Notes: generated by a model not told the origin, from the letters alone. A stretch of 64,000 bases of DNA from Pseudothioclava arenosa (GCF_002358085.1 NZ_NTJD01000001.1:395752-459751); one strand, 5' to 3'; positions 44,486-54,400 are shown, counted from the first letter of the stretch. Numbers and translations are program-made.

Positions 44486-45384
44486 GACGGGTTACCATTG
44501 CCGCTGCGGCCTATCCGCTGGACTGGCTGGAGGATTGGGGCGCCTATGAGGCCAAGATCCGCGCCTGGGTCGGGCATGGCGCCGCGCATGGTGCCGACCT
44601 GTTGGTCTTTCCCGAATATGGCGCGATGGAGCTTGCGAGCCTTGGCGGCCCCGCCGTCGCCGCCGATCTGGAGGCCTCGCTCGCCGAGGTGCTGCGCCAC
44701 CGTGCCGCGATGGAGCGCCTGTTCGAGTCGCTCGCGCGTCAGTTCGAGCTTTATATCCTTGCGCCGTCGGGTCCGGTCGCGGCGGGCAACACGCGGCTGA
44801 ACCGTGCCGCACTTTATGGCCCCTCGGGGCCGATCGGGGCGCAGGACAAGGCGATCATGACCCGGTTCGAGCGCGAAGACTGGACGATCTCGGCGGGGCA
44901 GGGGCTGCAGCTCTTCGAGACCGCGCTGGGCCGGATCGGCGTGCTGATCTGCTATGACAGCGAATTTCCCCTGCTGGCGCGTGCGCTTTGCGAGGCGGGG
45001 GCCGAGATGCTGCTGGTACCTTCCTGCACCGACACGGTCGCGGGCTATACGCGGGTGCGAGTGGGCGCGATGGCGCGCGCGTTGGAAAACCAATGCGTCG
45101 TGGTGCAGGCGCCGACCGTGGGCATGGCCGACTGGTGCCCCGCGATCGACGAGAACCGGGGCGCCGCGGCGATCTTCGGCCCGCCCGATCGCGGCTGGCC
45201 CGAGACCGGCGTCATCGCCGAAGGCGAGATGGACGCGCCGGGCTGGGTCGTCGGACAGGTGGATTTGAATCTGGTCGCTCTGAGTCGCGCGGATGGCGCG
45301 GTTTTGCCCTTCGCGCACTGGCCCGAGCAGGCTGCGCAGGCCTCTCACGTCACGATCCGGTGCGAATCCGCCCCCCTCGCTTGA
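44482..45384 (+). CDS. Carbon-nitrogen hydrolase (nitrilase superfamily)
   Basis: Amidase-type hydrolase of 300 residues with the full Glu-Lys-Cys triad: E45 (VFPEYG), K123 (AQDKAIMTRFE) and C157 (VLICYDSEFP). Cytoplasmic. Substrate unknown; the pairing with a GNAT gene and an NTF2-like gene suggests a small-molecule amide. Its stop overlaps the -35-like TTGACA used by infA. Confidence 0.9.
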   Translation: MRRVTIAAAAYPLDWLEDWGAYEAKIRAWVGHGAAHGADLLVFPEYGAMELASLGGPAVAADLEASLAEVLRHRAAMERLFESLARQFELYILAPSGPVAAGNTRLNRAALYGPSGPIGAQDKAIMTRFEREDWTISAGQGLQLFETALGRIGVLICYDSEFPLLARALCEAGAEMLLVPSCTDTVAGYTRVRVGAMARALENQCVVVQAPTVGMADWCPAIDENRGAAAIFGPPDRGWPETGVIAEGEMDAPGWVVGQVDLNLVALSRADGAVLPFAHWPEQAAQASHVTIRCESAPLA

Positions 45385-45465
45385 CATTTGCCTTGAATTC
45401 CGGGCGATCCGGGCGCATTTAGGCCACGCCCGCAGCTTTCGCGGGTGATGCACAATGGAGTGACC

Positions 45466-45684
45466 ATGGCCAAGGAAGAAATGCTCGAATTCCCCGGTGT
45501 CGTGAAGGAACTCCTGCCGAATGCGACGTTTCGGGTCGAGCTGGAAAACGGCCATGAGATCATCGCACATATGGCAGGAAAGATGCGCAAGAACCGCATC
45601 CGCGTTCTGGCCGGCGACCGGGTTCAGGTGGAAATGAACACCTACGACCTCTCGAAAGGTCGCATCAACTACCGCTTCAAGTAA
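45466..45684 (+). CDS. infA: Translation initiation factor IF-1
   Basis: 72-residue S1-like OB-fold protein that binds the 30S A site. Near-consensus sequence ([20 protein letters not shown] ... [23 protein letters not shown]). A TTGACA at 45381-45386 may be its -35. A small CCCGC/GCGGG hairpin lies in the leader just before the coding start. Confidence 0.97.
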   Translation: MAKEEMLEFPGVVKELLPNATFRVELENGHEIIAHMAGKMRKNRIRVLAGDRVQVEMNTYDLSKGRINYRFK

Positions 45685-45689
45685 GCACC

Positions 45690-46262
45690 GTGAAGCTGAT
45701 CCTCGGATCCGCAAGCCCGCGACGGCGTGAGTTGCTGGGCCAGATCGGCTACACCCCCGCCGAGATCCGCCCCGCCGATATCGACGAAACGCCGGTACGG
45801 GGCGAGCGCGCGCGCGACTATGTCGCCCGCATGGCGCGCGAAAAGGCGATGGCGCTTGAGTGCGCCGAGGCTGAGGTGATCCTCTCCGCCGATACCACCG
45901 TAACCTGTGGCCGCCGCATTCTGGGCAAGCCCGAGGATGAAAAGCAGGCGGCCGAGTTTCTCTGGCTCCTCTCGGGGCGGCGCCACCATGTGCTGACGGC
46001 GGTGGCGGTGCGCACGGCTTCCGGTCTGCGCGAACGTCTCGTCGATACCGTCGTGCGGTTTCGTCCGCTCTCGAATGCCGATGTGAACGGCTACCTCGCC
46101 TCGGGCGAATGGCACGGCAAGGCGGGCGGCTACGCGATTCAGGGCCATGCCGGGGCGTTCATCCCGTGGATTCAGGGCTCGTTTACCGGCGTTGTCGGGC
46201 TGCCGCTGGCTGAAACCGCCGCGCTTCTGGCCGCCGCCGGCCTGCAAGGAGATCAGCCATGA
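45690..46262 (+). CDS. maf: Maf-family nucleotide pyrophosphatase
   Basis: Hydrolyses non-canonical nucleoside triphosphates (dTTP/UTP or m7GTP class). 190 residues with SASPRRRELL at the N-terminus, the ADTTVTCGRRILGKP block and the catalytic aspartate region, and the C-terminal GGYAIQGHAGAFIPWIQGS. The start is a GTG, five bases after infA. Overlaps the RNase gene by four bases. Confidence 0.92.
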   Translation: MKLILGSASPRRRELLGQIGYTPAEIRPADIDETPVRGERARDYVARMAREKAMALECAEAEVILSADTTVTCGRRILGKPEDEKQAAEFLWLLSGRRHHVLTAVAVRTASGLRERLVDTVVRFRPLSNADVNGYLASGEWHGKAGGYAIQGHAGAFIPWIQGSFTGVVGLPLAETAALLAAAGLQGDQP

Positions 46263-47299
46263 AGGGCCGTTCCGTGATTCTGGGTCAGGTTGCCGGGCGT
46301 GAGGCCGCGGCGCTGATGGTTGATGGCGAGTTGCACGACCTGCTGATCGACGCCTCTGACCTGGTGCCGCTGGCGCCCGGAGCGATCTGCCGCGCCAAGG
46401 TGGGCCGCCAGATGAAGGGGCAGGGCGGCGTGTTCGTCGATCTGCCCGATGGCGCGCGCGGCTTCCTGCGCGAGGTCAAGGGGCTTGCGCCGGGTCAGAC
46501 CGTGATCGTCGAGGTTACTGGCGGGGTCGAGCCGGGCAAGGCGTTGCCGGTTTCGCTTCGGGTGCTGTTCAAGTCGCGCCTCGCGATCGTGACGCCCGGC
46601 GCGCCGGGGCTGAATGTCTCGCGCCGCATTCGCGATGAAGATACGCGCGCCGCGCTTCAGGCGCTGGCGGGCGAGGTGATGGACGGCTGCGATTTCGGCC
46701 TGATCCTGCGCTCGGCCTGTGAACATGCGTCCGAGACCGAGATCGCCGAAGACATCGCCGCGATGCGGGGCCTGGCCGAAGCGGTGACGGCCGACCTCGA
46801 AGGTCCGCCCGAATTGCTGGTCGATGCTCCCGGTCCCCACGAAGAGGCCTGGCGCGACTGGGCCGATCCTGCACCCGATGAGGTGCTGGAGGGCGATTTT
46901 GCCGAGCTGGGTGTGCTTGATGCGGTGGCGGCGCTGACCGATCCGCGCGTCGAGCTGCAAGGCGGCGCGCATATGATGATCGAGCCCACGCGCGCGCTGA
47001 TCGCGGTCGATGTGAACACCGGCAATGACACCTCGCCCGCCGCCGCGCTCAAGGCCAATATCGCCGCCGCGCGCGAGCTGCCGCGCCAGCTGCGGCTGCG
47101 CGGCCTTGGCGGGCAGATCGTGATCGACTTCGCGCCGATGCCGAAACGCGACCGCCAGGTGCTCGAGCAGCAGATGCGTGTCTCGATCAAGGGCGAGGCG
47201 GAAAGCGCGCTGGCCGGGTGGACGCCGCTGGGCAATTTCGAGATGCAGCGCAAGCGTGACCGGATCGCCCGCGCGCCCCTGCTGAGGGGGCTGGAATGA
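46259..47299 (+). CDS. Ribonuclease E/G family protein
   Basis: 346 residues, shorter than RNase G (about 490), containing an S1-like N-terminal region ([35 protein letters not shown]), the 5'-sensor region and the catalytic DNase-I-like subdomain ([22 protein letters not shown] with metal-binding aspartates). The zinc-link C-terminal part of RNase E/G is absent, as in the short alphaproteobacterial homologues next to maf and yacG. RNA target unknown. Confidence 0.87.
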   Translation: MKGRSVILGQVAGREAAALMVDGELHDLLIDASDLVPLAPGAICRAKVGRQMKGQGGVFVDLPDGARGFLREVKGLAPGQTVIVEVTGGVEPGKALPVSLRVLFKSRLAIVTPGAPGLNVSRRIRDEDTRAALQALAGEVMDGCDFGLILRSACEHASETEIAEDIAAMRGLAEAVTADLEGPPELLVDAPGPHEEAWRDWADPAPDEVLEGDFAELGVLDAVAALTDPRVELQGGAHMMIEPTRALIAVDVNTGNDTSPAAALKANIAAARELPRQLRLRGLGGQIVIDFAPMPKRDRQVLEQQMRVSIKGEAESALAGWTPLGNFEMQRKRDRIARAPLLRGLE

Positions 47300-47481
47300 G
47301 CTGCCCGATCTGCGCCAAGGGCAGCGATCCGAAATATCGCCCGTTCTGCTCGAAACGCTGTGCCGATGTCGATCTGGGGCGCTGGCTGCGTGGGGCTTAC
47401 GTGATCCCGGGCACTCTCGCCGAAGAGGAAGAGCGCGCGTCCGAGGGCGCCCCCGCCGACCCCGACAAGCCGCTGCACTGA
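47296..47481 (+). CDS. yacG: DNA gyrase inhibitor / zinc protein YacG
   Basis: 61 residues with a four-cysteine zinc site (C3, C6, C18, C22 in SCPICAKG and [17 protein letters not shown]). In E. coli YacG binds GyrB and blocks DNA binding. Overlaps the RNase gene by four bases. Last gene before tRNA-Phe. Confidence 0.93.
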   Translation: MSCPICAKGSDPKYRPFCSKRCADVDLGRWLRGAYVIPGTLAEEEERASEGAPADPDKPLH

Positions 47482-47598
47482 CGCGGAACCCGTTGTTATT
47501 TATGCGTTAAGTGACGCTCTTTGGGCGGTCCGTCAGTGGCGCGCGCATAGTCTTCTGCGGTCGTGTGCCACGACATGAAAAAAATCCCGAAAACCCTC

Positions 47599-47627
47599 TG
47601 GACAGGTCCCGCGCCCTCGTCTAGTAA
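47599..47627 (+). promoter_or_regulatory. Promoter of tRNA-Phe
   Basis: TGGACA (47599-47604), exactly 17 bases, TAGTAA (47622-47627), 30 bp before the tRNA. Confidence 0.55.
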
Positions 47628-47656
47628 CCCTCCACCGAAGGCCGCGAGGCCCGAGT

Positions 47657-47732
47657 GCCCGGATAGCTCAGTTGGTAGAGCAGCGGATTGAAAATCCGCG
47701 TGTCGGTGGTTCGAATCCGCCTCCGGGCACCA
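47657..47732 (+). tRNA. tRNA-Phe (anticodon GAA)
   Basis: Complete cloverleaf with encoded CCA. Acceptor GCCCGGA/TCCGGGC, anticodon loop TTGAAAA giving GAA. It marks the left edge of the accessory island: conserved chromosomal genes lie on the left, and atypical sequence with phage-like regulators begins at once on the right, as for islands integrated at tRNA 3' ends. Confidence 0.96.
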
Positions 47733-47763
47733 CTAAAACTCCTTAAAAATAAGAGAAGTTCGT

Positions 47764-47818
47764 TAGCCCCTATCAGGGCTGTGCCATTCCGTTGCCATGC
47801 TGGGCTACATAGGGGCTA
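47764..47818. repeat. Ten-base inverted repeat just inside the island
   Basis: TAGCCCCTAT (47764-47773) and its exact complement ATAGGGGCTA (47809-47818), 35 bases apart, 32 bp after the tRNA-Phe CCA. The site is where integrase or excisionase arm sites would be expected. Confidence 0.6.
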
Positions 47819-47987
47819 CATTCTGGTCTTGGTTGCCTTTCTCGTGGAGTTAACATGCCTACCCGCGTCAGGATCGTGCATTACGGGAACTCGATTTTTT
47901 GCGCTCCCATGCGACAATCTCTAATTGCAGCCGAATAAGTAGATCAGAAGGGGCGGATTGTCTGGCCTAAGTCTGAGTATATACTTC

Positions 47988-48212
47988 ATGGAAGCTACTA
48001 ATCCCGAGCAATTTTTTCTGTCCGTTGAGCAGGTCGCTACCCGCTATGGCGTCTCAACCGACAGCATCTGGCGTTGGAGGAGCAAGGGCTCGTTTCCTGC
48101 GCCGGTCCGCATCGGAGATCGTTCTACGCGCTGGCGCCTTTCAGACTTGCTGGAGTATGAGGAGACGTTGCAGGCCTGTTTCGCGATGGATGCCGGCTTC
48201 TCCTTTTCCTGA
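47988..48212 (+). CDS. AlpA-like helix-turn-helix regulator/excisionase
   Basis: 74 residues. A winged-helix MerR/AlpA-type DNA-binding domain: FFLSVEQVATRYGVSTDSIWRW followed by RSKGSFPAPVRIGDRSTRW, the family hallmark. Such proteins direct excision or activate integrase genes of islands and phages. The ATG at 47988 is preferred to the TTG at 47958. Its place beside tRNA-Phe supports an island boundary. Confidence 0.85.
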   Translation: MEATNPEQFFLSVEQVATRYGVSTDSIWRWRSKGSFPAPVRIGDRSTRWRLSDLLEYEETLQACFAMDAGFSFS

Positions 48213-48292
48213 GTAGTCGTCAGTTTCTGGGGGCGGAGGTTGCGCCCCGCCCCTAAGGAATGGCTTGATACGCCTAAGTCGGCGTCCCGCGC

Positions 48293-48457
48293 CTAAGACA
48301 GAAGTGCGGTCAGCGCTCTCACGCGCTCAGGGGTGACTTTTGGATCGCGACCGCATGAGATGACACGGATGAATTCGATCCACGCCTTCTCGTTCTCGGT
48401 CAGCTGGTTCCATGACCCCATCGGCGACTGCGGGGTCGTGATCGGCCCATCGATCAT
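48293..48457 (-). CDS. 54-residue protein translationally coupled to HTH gene
   Basis: Small acidic-to-neutral protein without known domain. The C-terminal half (LTENEKAWIEFIRVISCGRD, then PKVTPERVRALTALL) looks helical. The ATG at 48457 overlaps the stop of the upstream HTH gene (ATGA), so the two are translated as a pair. Possible partner or anti-repressor of the HTH protein; function not known. Confidence 0.62.
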   Translation of the reverse strand: MIDGPITTPQSPMGSWNQLTENEKAWIEFIRVISCGRDPKVTPERVRALTALLS

Positions 48458-48855
48458 TGCCCGAAAATCCCCCGCAGCACGGAACGGGACCGGGCGGTCA
48501 GACGCGGGTCGCTGTTGCCAGACGCCTCGCGGATCTCGTAGAGCCACCCGCGCTCGTTCTCGGACACGGGCGTGCCGAACACCTCGACGATTGCGGTCGC
48601 CGCGGTGACGCCGACGGACTGTTCGAGCGCGAGCCGCATCAGCAGGGCCGGGTCTGCTTCCAGGGCTTTCGCTAAGGCGGGCACCCGATCAAGCGGGATC
48701 TTGTTCGCGCCGGATTTCAGAAGGCTCAGCATGTTCGCGTTCACGAAGCCGACTTCATGGGCGATCTTCTTCTGGGATTTCTTGTGTTTCAGATCGCGAA
48801 CGCGCTCGGCAATGAAGCGGGCGCCGGGGCTGTCTTCGTAGGGTGTGTTCTTCAC
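48454..48855 (-). CDS. XRE-like helix-turn-helix protein
   Basis: 133 residues. KHKKSQKKIAHEVGFVNANM followed by LSLLKSGANKIPLDRVPALA matches the helix-turn-helix of XRE/Cro-type repressors, with the usual following helix (KALEADPALLMRLALEQ). The start is GTG at 48855 with AGGAGAG seven bases upstream. A tandem direct repeat lies 25-40 bp before the gene, a likely binding site. Probably the regulator of this part of the island. Confidence 0.78.
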   Translation of the reverse strand: MKNTPYEDSPGARFIAERVRDLKHKKSQKKIAHEVGFVNANMLSLLKSGANKIPLDRVPALAKALEADPALLMRLALEQSVGVTAATAIVEVFGTPVSENERGWLYEIREASGNSDPRLTARSRSVLRGIFGQ

Positions 48856-48879
48856 GGTCTCTCCTGTGTGTTGAAGCTG

Positions 48880-48895
48880 TGATACCGTGATACCG
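48880..48895. promoter_or_regulatory. Tandem operator-like repeat of the HTH gene
   Basis: Two adjoining copies of TGATACCG (48880-48887 and 48888-48895) 25 bp upstream of the HTH start codon, in the zone where the promoter must lie. Suggests autoregulation. Confidence 0.5.
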
Positions 48896-49024
48896 CGTGC
48901 GCTTACGCAGGTCGGGTGGGACCTCGCTCGAGCGCATAGGGAAGTAGAAGTCTTAGAAAGAACACGTAAGCGTGACGGGGGTGTGTTCTGGCGCCGTCAA
49001 GCGGGGCGATCGAACCCTCCGGGT

Positions 49025-50275
49025 TCAGCGCGTTGGTATTCCCGGAAGGGGTGGTGGTGGCGGGATATCGAGGGGCGCCTCGGTGAAGAGGTTTGGAAAC
49101 AGGCGCTCGCGGTAAGCGAGGGGAAACGCGATCCTCACCGGGGTTTTGGGCGTCGAGGATTTCAGGAAACCGTCGCTCACCGCCTTGGAAAGAACCTCGC
49201 GCGCGGCTCGTTCTTTCAGTCCAAGCACTATCGGCGCATCTCCGCGCGCCATCTCGCCGAAGCGCAGGACGTGATCGACGAGCTTGACGATGCGGGTGTC
49301 TTCGGGATGCAGGTCGCGCAGGAGCGCCGTGTAGCGCATTTGCAGCGTCGTCAGGTCGAACATTGTGCTGGTGAAGCGGATCTGGTCCAGCATTACCGTC
49401 AGGAACCAGCCCGTGAACCCGTGCAGGGCGGTCATGGAGAGGTTCCCGCGCCCGTCACGGTCTCCTTGGCGTGGCATGTCCGCACGCGCCATCTCGGCCT
49501 TATACTCGCCGCTCTCGCGCAACCCGCGCGCCAGTCCGCGGCTAACCGACCAGAGGCCGTGGCCACCGATTCCCGCCTTGCGGATCATCGCGTGAGACAT
49601 CAGTCGGCTGACGCGCCCATTCCCGTCCAGAAACGGATGAATGTAGTTGAAGCGGTGATGCGCCGCCGGGATCGACAGAATCTGCCCTGTTCGACCGCGT
49701 GTCAGTCCGAGATAGCGCTTCGAGAAATACGCCATGAAGTCCGAAAGGCGATGCGCCGACGGTGGCAGGTGTTGTCCGACCTCGACCTCCGGCCCTGGCG
49801 CGCGCATGACGCCTGGCACGATTTCGATCCGCTGGCCATGATGCGTGACGAAACGCAGATCCTCCGGCATGGCTTCGTAGAAGCGGCGATGGATGTCGAG
49901 GAGGAAGGCGAGGTCGCAGGGCTCGGGAAGGTTGCCGGTATCGGCGAGCGCATCGATCCATTCCTGCACGGCGATATGGGCGATGGCTTCCTGAACCAGC
50001 GCGCGCTTCTCCGGGGCGGGGTCTCGGCCTGCCATCGCGGCCTCGATATCGGCCGGGCGGGTGTTGTGACCTTCGATCAGGTTCGAGTAATAGGCGTTCA
50101 TCAACCGAACGAGACTACGCAACTCGGCGGCGCTCTCAGGATGGAGGTCATGCCCTAAGTCGGAGGCCGCATCCCGGATCTCGATCACGCGGTCTGTCAG
50201 GGCTTCAGGGATCTGCTCCTCGATGCCACAAGGTTCGATCCGCGCCGGTGTTTCGAGCATGTTCGTGCCGATCAT
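49025..50275 (-). CDS. Fic-family AMP-transferase with N-terminal inhibitory motif
   Basis: 416 residues. The catalytic Fic motif HPFLDGNGRVSR begins at about residue 213. An N-terminal inhibitory motif S-x-x-x-E-G (SNLIEG, about 64-69) lies in front of the core, which makes this a class II, self-inhibited Fic enzyme. C-terminal to the core is a winged-helix-like region and a proline-rich end (IPPPPPLPGIP). Such enzymes usually AMPylate proteins; the target is unknown. The ATG at 50275 is preferred over a TTG four codons upstream; neither has a clear ribosome site. Confidence 0.9.
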   Translation of the reverse strand: MIGTNMLETPARIEPCGIEEQIPEALTDRVIEIRDAASDLGHDLHPESAAELRSLVRLMNAYYSNLIEGHNTRPADIEAAMAGRDPAPEKRALVQEAIAHIAVQEWIDALADTGNLPEPCDLAFLLDIHRRFYEAMPEDLRFVTHHGQRIEIVPGVMRAPGPEVEVGQHLPPSAHRLSDFMAYFSKRYLGLTRGRTGQILSIPAAHHRFNYIHPFLDGNGRVSRLMSHAMIRKAGIGGHGLWSVSRGLARGLRESGEYKAEMARADMPRQGDRDGRGNLSMTALHGFTGWFLTVMLDQIRFTSTMFDLTTLQMRYTALLRDLHPEDTRIVKLVDHVLRFGEMARGDAPIVLGLKERAAREVLSKAVSDGFLKSSTPKTPVRIAFPLAYRERLFPNLFTEAPLDIPPPPPLPGIPTR

Positions 50276-50287
50276 AAAAATATTCAA

Positions 50288-51441
50288 TTACATGTTTTGT
50301 AACATGAATTCTGAGAGTGATAAAGATTCATGCCGATCTCTGATGCCGATGACGCATGCTGATATTCTAGGCGTGAGAGATGAACATCGATTGCTCGCTT
50401 GCCTGACGCGCGTCAGGCGCTCAGATCAGCACATGCCTGGAGCAGGGAAAGACATATGAGTAGGAACCAATCGCTAGCATGCGGGGCCGCGACAGCACCG
50501 AAAATTTGCGCTGACAGGGCGCTTGAAATGTAACCTGACAGATACCGTCAGGTTACATTTCGGGGCAAAAGGTAAAATTTAGGTCTAAAAAGGTAACATA
50601 TAGCGCTCGAATCCGGTCTTTAGGCGACTTGAAGGGCTCGTAAATGTTACATGGCGCCCAAGGCGGACTCTCAAAGTTTCCTTATTTTATTGAGCTATTC
50701 AGGGCCACTTAACCGAAACGTTACCTGAAATCGCTGAATTCCGTGTTTTCTGGGAAAACGTCGCGATGACTGGACCAACTTGGCGGGTCGGGGAGAGGTA
50801 TGAGGGGCATATCAGTAACGCCAAATGGGACGTCTGGCCCGATAAGCGTTTCAGTTGTCGTGGGCCGCAGGGCGCGACGGCACGGCTTAAGACAGCAGGC
50901 GCAGTCGTTGTTGCAGCCGTTTCGCATCCGCACTTGTCACTACTAGGGTTGCAGGTGCCTGAGTTGCCGTCTTGGACGGTCTCACGCCGCTCATACTGCC
51001 GCGCCACCGTTAGGGGCGCGCAAGGGCAGGTCGTGCGTCGGTCCTGCACACACGACCACCTGCGAACCTGCGGACCGCGTCAGGCACGTGCCCCTGCGCG
51101 CCTATGAAGGTGTTTGCGACTAGACATGCGGTGCGTGTCTCATGCGGGTGCAAGTATGCCACGAAAACGACGAGGTGGAGGGTTTGCTCGCGCAGGCGGA
51201 CGGACTTGGGTGGCGCGCGCGTTTTTTCTGCTCCGGGATGTGTCATCCGTATGGACTGGTAGCGAGCAAAAATTATGCGGTCGGCAGAGCCGGAGCTCGT
51301 AACTCCGCTTTGGGCGACAAGAGGCAATATCTGGCCACGGCATTCAGGTTTGGTGCAGCGATTCTTGAAGAACAACATTCGGGGAATGTGACATCGCAAC
51401 ATTTGCCGCAGCTGAAAAGTAGGCCTGGGCCGTATCCCCGT
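50288..51441. other. 1.15-kb stretch without a supportable gene
   Basis: Between fic and dnaE2. It contains the strong 15-bp palindrome at 50525-50561, several GTTAC-type motifs up to about 50735, and A/T-rich segments. Short open frames occur on both strands but none has a recognisable domain, ribosome site or consistent codon use. It may be decayed mobile DNA or hold structured RNAs; I see no tRNA or rRNA. Confidence 0.6.
50525..50561. repeat. Perfect 15-bp inverted repeat
   Basis: GAAATGTAACCTGAC (50525-50539) and its exact complement (50547-50561) around a seven-base loop. No T-run follows. Related GTTAC or GTAAC motifs recur at about 50582, 50645 and 50720, which suggests protein binding sites or a recombination region rather than a terminator. 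Confidence 0.7.
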
Positions 51442-54400
51442 TCAATGAAAATCCCGGCTTGGGAACAGGCGCTTGGATTGCTCGCGGGGGTGGCGGGCGG
51501 TGGGGCGCGGGCGGGGTGCATCGTCAGCTTGCGGGTGCGTGAGGCCGATCATTTCGGGCATCGGGTGGCCGAGATCCGAGAGGCGATGCGAGAGGTCTTC
51601 GATCCTGTCCGCGATCAGGTGCACGACGATCCCCTCGCGCTCCAGCCGCCCGGTTACGCGCAAGAGCCGCCCGCCCATCACCGCGCGGCGGAAACGTTCA
51701 TAGACCTTTGGCCAGACCACGATATTCGACAGGCCAGTTTCATCCTCCAGCGTCAGAAAGATCACCCCCGAGGCGGTGCCGGGGCGTTGGCGGGTGATGA
51801 CAAGGCCGCACACCGCAAGGCGCCCCGGCGGCGCGCTCACGAGCTGATCATGGCAGGTCAGGCCGGGGAGGGTGGGGCGCAACAATTCCATCGGATGCGC
51901 GCGCAGGGTCAGGCGCATGGCCACGTAATCCTCGACCACCTCTTCGCCCAGATGCATGGCAGGCAGGGTGACCTCGGGTTCGCGCAGCCCCTCGCCATCC
52001 AGCGGGTTGGAAAACAGCGGCAGCGGCGCAGGCGCCCGGATCGCGCGCACCGCCCAAAGGGCCGCGCGCCGCGTCAGCCCCATGCCGGTGAAGGCATCGG
52101 CCTCGGCCAGCCGTTCGAGCGTGGCGGGCGGGGTGCCCGCGCGCAGCCACAGGCTCTCGGGGTCGGGGTAGCCATTGCCGCGCGCCGCCACGATCCAGCC
52201 CGCATCCTCGGCGCGAAAGCCCTTGATCTGGCGAAACCCGAGCCGTAGCGCGAGCCGCCCATCGGCCCGGCGTTCGAGCGTATTGTCCCATTCGGAGCGG
52301 TTCACACAAATGGGGCGCACCTCGACCCCATGCTCGCGCGCATCGCGCACGATCTGGGCGGGGGCATAAAACCCCATCGGCTGCGAATTCAGCAGCGCGC
52401 AGGCAAAGACCGCAGGATGATGGCATTTGAGCCATGACGACACATAGGTCAGCATGGCAAAGGCGGCGGCGTGGCTTTCGGGAAAGCCGTAATCGGCAAA
52501 GCTCTCGATCTGGGCAAAACAGGCCTCGGCCACCGCCTGCGTGTAGCCATTCGCCCGCATCCCCGCAATAAAGCGGTCGCGATGCGCGCCGATCGTGCCC
52601 ATGCGGCGGAACGAGGCGAGCGAGCGGCGCAGCTGATCGGCCTCTTCCGCGCTATAGCCTGCGCCCACCACCGCGATCTGCATCGCCTGTTCCTGAAACA
52701 GCGGCACGCCAAGGGTTTTGGCCGTGACGGCGGCCAGTGCAGGGCCGAAGGGCTCGGGCGCCTCAAGCCCCTGACGGCGGCGGATATAGGGCTTGACCAT
52801 GCCGCCCTGAATCGGGCCGGGCCGCACGATGGCGACTTCGATCACCAGATCGTAGAAAGTGGCGGGCTTCATCCGCGGCAGAAAATTCATCTGCGCCCGG
52901 CTTTCCACCTGAAACACGCCCACCGCATCGGCGCGTTGCAGCATCGCGTAGGTGGCCGGGTCTTCCTGCGGCACGCTGTCGAGCCCAAGGGTTTTGCCCT
53001 CATGCGCTTCCAGAAGCGCAAAGCTTTTGCGCAGGCAGGTCAGCATCCCGAGGCTCAGGATATCGACCTTGAGGATGCCAAGCGCGTCAATGTCGTCCTT
53101 GTCCCATTCGATGCAGGTGCGCCCCTCCATCGCGGCATTTTCGATCGGGCACAGCGCATCGAGCCGCCCGCGTGTGATGATGAAGCCGCCGACATGCTGG
53201 CTCAGGTGGCGCGGGAAGCCGATGATCTCGCGGATGAGGCGGATCGTGAGCGATAGCCGCGGGTCCTCGGGGTTCAACCCCATCTCGCGCATCCGCGCGG
53301 GATCGGCACCCTTGTTCGACATGCCCCAGATCTGGCCGGAAAGGGCCGCCGTCACATCGGCCGACAGGCCCATCACCTTGCCCACCTCGCGGATCGCGGC
53401 GCGGGTGCGGAAATGGATCACCGTGGCACAAAGCCCCGCGCGGTCGCGGCCGTATTTCTGATAAATCCACTGGATGATTTCTTCGCGCCGCTCGTGCTCG
53501 AAATCCACGTCGATATCGGGCGGCTCGCCGCGATGGCGCGAGATGAACCGCTCGAACACCATGCCGATCATGTCAGGAGACACATCGGTGATGCCAAGCA
53601 GGTAGCACAGAATCGAATTGGCCGCCGAGCCGCGTCCCTGACACAGGATGCCGCGCGCGCGGGCCTCGGCCACGATGTCGTGGACGGTCAAGAAATAGGG
53701 CGCATAGCCCAGCTCGGCCACCAGCCCCAACTCCTTGGCCATCAGCTTATAGACCCGCTCGGACGCGCCTTGCGGATAGCGCCACGCCAACCCTTCGCGT
53801 GCCAGCCGGTCGAGCCGCACCTGAGGCGCTTCGCCCTCGGTGCCCTCGTCGGGATAGTCGTAGCTGAGTTCGCCCAGATCGAAGGCACAGCGCGCGGCGA
53901 TCTCTGCCGTGCGCCGCAGCGCGGCCGGATGATTGCGGAACAGCCGCGCCATATCGGGGGCGCCCTTGAGACGGCGCTCGGCATTGGGAAGGGCGCGGGT
54001 GCCGATCTGATCAATCGTGATCCCTTCGCGCAGGCAGGTCAGCACATCGGCAAGCGGGCGGCGGGCGGCGCGGTGCATCAGCACATCACCCAAGGCGACC
54101 ATCGGGGTGGAGCATCGCAACGCCAGCGCCGCGCAGGCCGCGAACCACGCCTGATCCGATCCGTCATAGCGCGGCGCGGCCCCCAGAAACACATGGCCGG
54201 GAAAGCGGTGCGCAAGGCGCTGGAGCGCGGTCCGGGCCGAGGTGAGATCGGGGGGCGGCAGGGCGATCAGGATCATGCCCTGACAGCCGGCCTCAAGATC
54301 GGCCAGGTCGAGGTGACATTCGGCCTTGCCCGCGCGGCGTTTGCCAAGGGTCAAAAGCTGCGAAAGGCGTTCATAGGCCGCGCGGTCGGTGGGCAGGGCG

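Noticed and set aside
47854..47937. A 27-codon frame (ATG at 47854) between tRNA-Phe and the AlpA gene
   Set aside because: Too short, no clear ribosome site and no resemblance to an integrase N-terminus.
50721..51440. Short frames of 60-120 codons in the gap between fic and dnaE2
   Set aside because: No domain, no ribosome site, overlapping alternatives on both strands; treated as non-coding.
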